Below, piece after piece: positions 61,862-64,000 of a DNA stretch of 64,000 bases. Every line of letters begins with the position of its first letter. The first letter of the stretch is position 1. This DNA comes from Paenibacillus sp. FSL R10-2734 (GTDB lineage Bacteria; Bacillota; Bacilli; Paenibacillales; Paenibacillaceae). Where the stretch lies: assembly GCF_037963865.1 (NCBI RefSeq), contig NZ_CP150170.1:6572001-6636000 (forward strand), written 5' to 3'. The notes under the pieces were generated by a model. The model ran no database searches. It saw nothing but the letters and a program-made list of their open reading frames with translations, and was not told where the DNA came from. The translations under genes were made by a program, and so were the position numbers.

Positions 61862-62776
61862 TTATAACTTAATCTTTACCACCTGAGTTTGCCCATTCCA
61901 CTGCACTTGAATCCCAAATAAATCAGGTAAGATACTCAGCGGAATTAGTAAGCGGTTATTTTCATTTCGTGATGGTAATATCGTAACTGATTTACCATTC
62001 ACAATAGCCTTATTGGATAAGGGCTTATGTGTTACCGTACGATTGCCTATCGTAATTAGCAGTGCACCAGTTCCCGCTTCGCTCTGCAAAGTTCCACCCA
62101 ATAAAGCCACGGATTCTCTTAACGGAACAAACACACGAGAATTTTCAACAATAAAAGAGTCCTTCAGCTTTGTAGTCGCCCCATTGATCTCAAAAGCTCC
62201 CGCAAATTTATTACTTCCCACAGCGTATCCATTTTTAGTGGCGATATTCTCCATAGCTAATGTGCTCGTTGTAATGATTACCCGTGTATTCTTAGCTATT
62301 TGTGGATACAGCCAGTGGATGTCATCATTATGCATTCGAATACATCCGGCGCTAACATACTTTCCTATGGACGACTCATTATTATTGCCGTGAATCGCAT
62401 ACGTCGTGCCATAAGTCCCGTTCACTTCCAGCCCCAACCAGCGGTCGCCAAGTGGATTGGCCGGATCTCCCCCGGGAATTTTCTCTTTGTAGTAGGGTCT
62501 GTTCTTTACTTTAACTACCATTTTGAAGCTACCTTCTGGTGTCAGTTCCTTCGACTTCCCTGTTGCTACTGGAAAAATCTTCACCAGCTTGCCGTCACTG
62601 AAATACGCGAGTTTGTTTGTTTTTTTGTTCACGATAATCAGATCTGATCCAGCAGCAGCTTCCACCTTTCCTACCCCTGTAAAACAAGCTGCGAACAGAA
62701 GCCCGAATACAAGCATCAGCTTCATATTCCGCAGTAAAAAAGATTGAAACCTGTTACCCGAAACGAAAAATTCCAA
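61862..62776 (-). CDS. L,D-transpeptidase (YkuD) with copper-amine-oxidase-N-like domain
   Basis: A 304-residue exported enzyme. Start is TTG 62776 behind GGAGGTGGAGGATA; a hydrophobic segment (MKLMLVFGLLFAACFTGVG) acts as signal or anchor. YkuD domain with HGNNNESSIG and the catalytic SAGCIRMHNDD motif (Cys), which forms 3-3 crosslinks or attaches proteins to peptidoglycan. The C-terminal 110 residues fit the copper-amine-oxidase-N-like module (VFVPLRESVALLGGTLQ). Single gene; the frame to 62980 is not supported by a ribosome site. Confidence 0.88.
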   Translation of the reverse strand: MEFFVSGNRFQSFLLRNMKLMLVFGLLFAACFTGVGKVEAAAGSDLIIVNKKTNKLAYFSDGKLVKIFPVATGKSKELTPEGSFKMVVKVKNRPYYKEKIPGGDPANPLGDRWLGLEVNGTYGTTYAIHGNNNESSIGKYVSAGCIRMHNDDIHWLYPQIAKNTRVIITTSTLAMENIATKNGYAVGSNKFAGAFEINGATTKLKDSFIVENSRVFVPLRESVALLGGTLQSEAGTGALLITIGNRTVTHKPLSNKAIVNGKSVTILPSRNENNRLLIPLSILPDLFGIQVQWNGQTQVVKIKL

Positions 62777-62995
62777 TATCCTCCACCTCCATATATAAAG
62801 ACGAAATCGGTTCAAATTTGTTGCATACCAACCTGTACCTATTCTTTTCAACTCGTCCCTAGCATTTGACGCAGAGATTGCAATACTGTAACCAAGTGAA
62901 CGCACGACAAAAAAGCTGACCATTGGATAACCAAAGATCAGCTTAGTATTTAAAAAAACTGTATTGGAGAAACGAATCAATAATTAACGCTGAGG

Positions 62996-63694
62996 CTAGT
63001 TATCTTTTCTTTTATCCAGAATGTTTCGAACAGCCTGCAAACGAGCAGGATCTATCGGCTTCAGCGCGCTACCATCTACTCTAACGGCTGAACCAAAATG
63101 CACTCGTCCTACGCCCGTTTGTTTTATAAAATCACTTAACCCATCCGCAGATAATCCACTGCCAGCCAGAATAGAAATGGATCTCTCCGAAGTAAGCTGC
63201 TCTAGTTGTACAATACGTTCCGCACCTTTAGGAGCTGTACTCTGACCACCCGATGTTAAAATATCGGTAATCTGAGGATAACGCTCCAATACTTTAAGCG
63301 CTTCGAACTGATCTCGCACCTCATCAAACGCACGATGGAACGTAACCTCTAACCCTTTTGCTGCATGAAGCAGCCTTTGGAGTAACTCTTCGTCTACCGT
63401 TCCATCCGAGCGTAGCATGCCCATTACGACAGATAACCCACCGACAGAAGCGATATGCTGAATATCCCGCTCCATTGTATCTATATCATCCTTATCGTAA
63501 TAAAAGGATCTAGCATGGGGCCTAACCATTACCCTAACCGGGATCGAGACGGCGTCGCGTACTTTTTCTATAAGACCCAGACTAGGCGTCAATCCCCCTT
63601 CACTAATCCCAGTGATCAATTCAATTCGGTCAGCACCATTACGCTCGGCCAGCACTGCATCACTTAATGTTGTAGCAATTACCTCTAATAGCAT
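62996..63694 (-). CDS. cutC: Copper homeostasis protein CutC
   Basis: A 232-residue TIM-barrel protein: MLLEVIATTLSDAVLAERNG, RIELITGISEGGLTPS, VRVMVRPHARSFYYD and ILTSGGQSTAPKG are CutC family blocks. CutC was linked to copper tolerance, but its biochemical function is not established. ATG 63694 follows AAGGAGAGACAACA. Confidence 0.9.
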   Translation of the reverse strand: MLLEVIATTLSDAVLAERNGADRIELITGISEGGLTPSLGLIEKVRDAVSIPVRVMVRPHARSFYYDKDDIDTMERDIQHIASVGGLSVVMGMLRSDGTVDEELLQRLLHAAKGLEVTFHRAFDEVRDQFEALKVLERYPQITDILTSGGQSTAPKGAERIVQLEQLTSERSISILAGSGLSADGLSDFIKQTGVGRVHFGSAVRVDGSALKPIDPARLQAVRNILDKRKDN

Positions 63695-63781
63695 TGTTGT
63701 CTCTCCTTAATTCACATTTCAGGAATTTTCTCCTTGATATTCTCTCCTAGCGAGCTCCTTCTGAGGACCTGCTCACGACAA

Positions 63782-64000
63782 TTAATACTTAATTGCTTGT
63801 TCCATAACAGGATCTATACCTTTCCGAAGATCCTCTATCGTAGTGTTTACATAGACATCTGGGTTCAGTCCCTTGTCCTTTGTATCTAACATATGAAACT
63901 CTTTCGTAGAGTAAATTATGTTTAAACCACTCTCATCCAACTTGAATGAGCGGATGTCGCCAGGTTTATTCGGATCACCATTTACTGGCTCGCCTATCAA
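63782..64000 (-). CDS. C-terminal end of a hydrolase, possibly an S41-type peptidase (partial)
   Basis: Open to the window edge; only the last 72 residues are seen. The tail NPDVYVNTTIEDLRKGIDPV followed by MEQAI resembles the end of S41 (tail-specific-protease-like) peptidases, where an insertion of DPV-x-x-A-(I/L) is common. No catalytic residue can be judged. Confidence 0.5.
   Translation of the reverse strand: MIGEPVNGDPNKPGDIRSFKLDESGLNIIYSTKEFHMLDTKDKGLNPDVYVNTTIEDLRKGIDPVMEQAIKY

Noticed and set aside
1..64000. tRNA, rRNA, riboswitch and phage gene search by eye
   Set aside because: No cloverleaf, rRNA, classical riboswitch core or phage structural gene was recognised.

Overview
The window looks like chromosomal DNA of a Paenibacillus-type, spore-forming, Gram-positive bacterium. 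Support comes from S-layer homology (SLH) domain proteins, several proteins with copper-amine-oxidase-N-like domains, many ECF sigma/anti-sigma pairs, strong GGAGG ribosome sites, sporulation genes (cmpA, a Spo0E-like phosphatase) and the ydcC-alr-ndoAI-ndoA-tex-sprT-cmpA gene set known from Bacillus subtilis. No rRNA, tRNA, prophage or CRISPR array was seen.

Layout. 1-7.1 kb: a giant cell-surface alpha-1,3-glucanase (GH87) gene, broken by one frameshift. 7.2-9.3 kb: pentapeptide-repeat protein, SprT-like protein, cmpA and a small membrane protein. 9.6-14.4 kb: a lysozyme-response block with a secreted RsiV-like protein, oatA, sigV and rsiV; two promoters here share an identical ECF-type signature. 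14.4-22.3 kb: acetyltransferase, ribosomal-protection-type GTPase, SDR, SLH protein, a G-rich minisatellite, a lipoprotein and a short UvrC-like protein. 22.5-30.2 kb: an aminoethylphosphonate operon (transport, phnW, phnX, probable pbfA) with a divergent DeoR-type regulator. 30.2-32.5 kb: a chemoreceptor gene flanked by two copies of a structured four-unit repeat. 32.5-40.4 kb: tex, a drug-type efflux pump with its TetR regulator, ndoA/ndoAI, alr and ydcC. 40.6-45.6 kb: Spo0E-like protein behind a TPR regulator, then two ECF sigma/anti-sigma pairs. 45.7-49.6 kb: MarR regulator, bactofilin-like protein, lipoprotein, TatD hydrolase and a broken histidine phosphatase. 49.9-56.8 kb: MFS exporter and regulator, a YjgB-like lipoprotein and an ECF sigma/anti-sigma/exported TPR operon. 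56.9-64 kb: SDR-MarR pair, RDD protein, small kinase, an ABC-F gene with an attenuator leader, L,D-transpeptidase, cutC and the 3' end of a possible S41 peptidase.

The main theme is envelope sensing: four ECF modules, lysozyme resistance, peptidoglycan enzymes and antibiotic-protection proteins. The most unusual signals are a class of intergenic four-unit elements whose spacing (about 50, 57-63 and 50 bp) is kept although the core sequence differs between families; a secreted paralogue of the RsiV lysozyme sensor sharing a promoter type with oatA-sigV-rsiV; a three-codon leader ORF plus terminator ahead of the ABC-F gene; and two genes with strong ribosome sites but no canonical start codon. 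Two genes carry single-base frameshifts, each repaired on paper by one extra G, so assembly errors must be considered.
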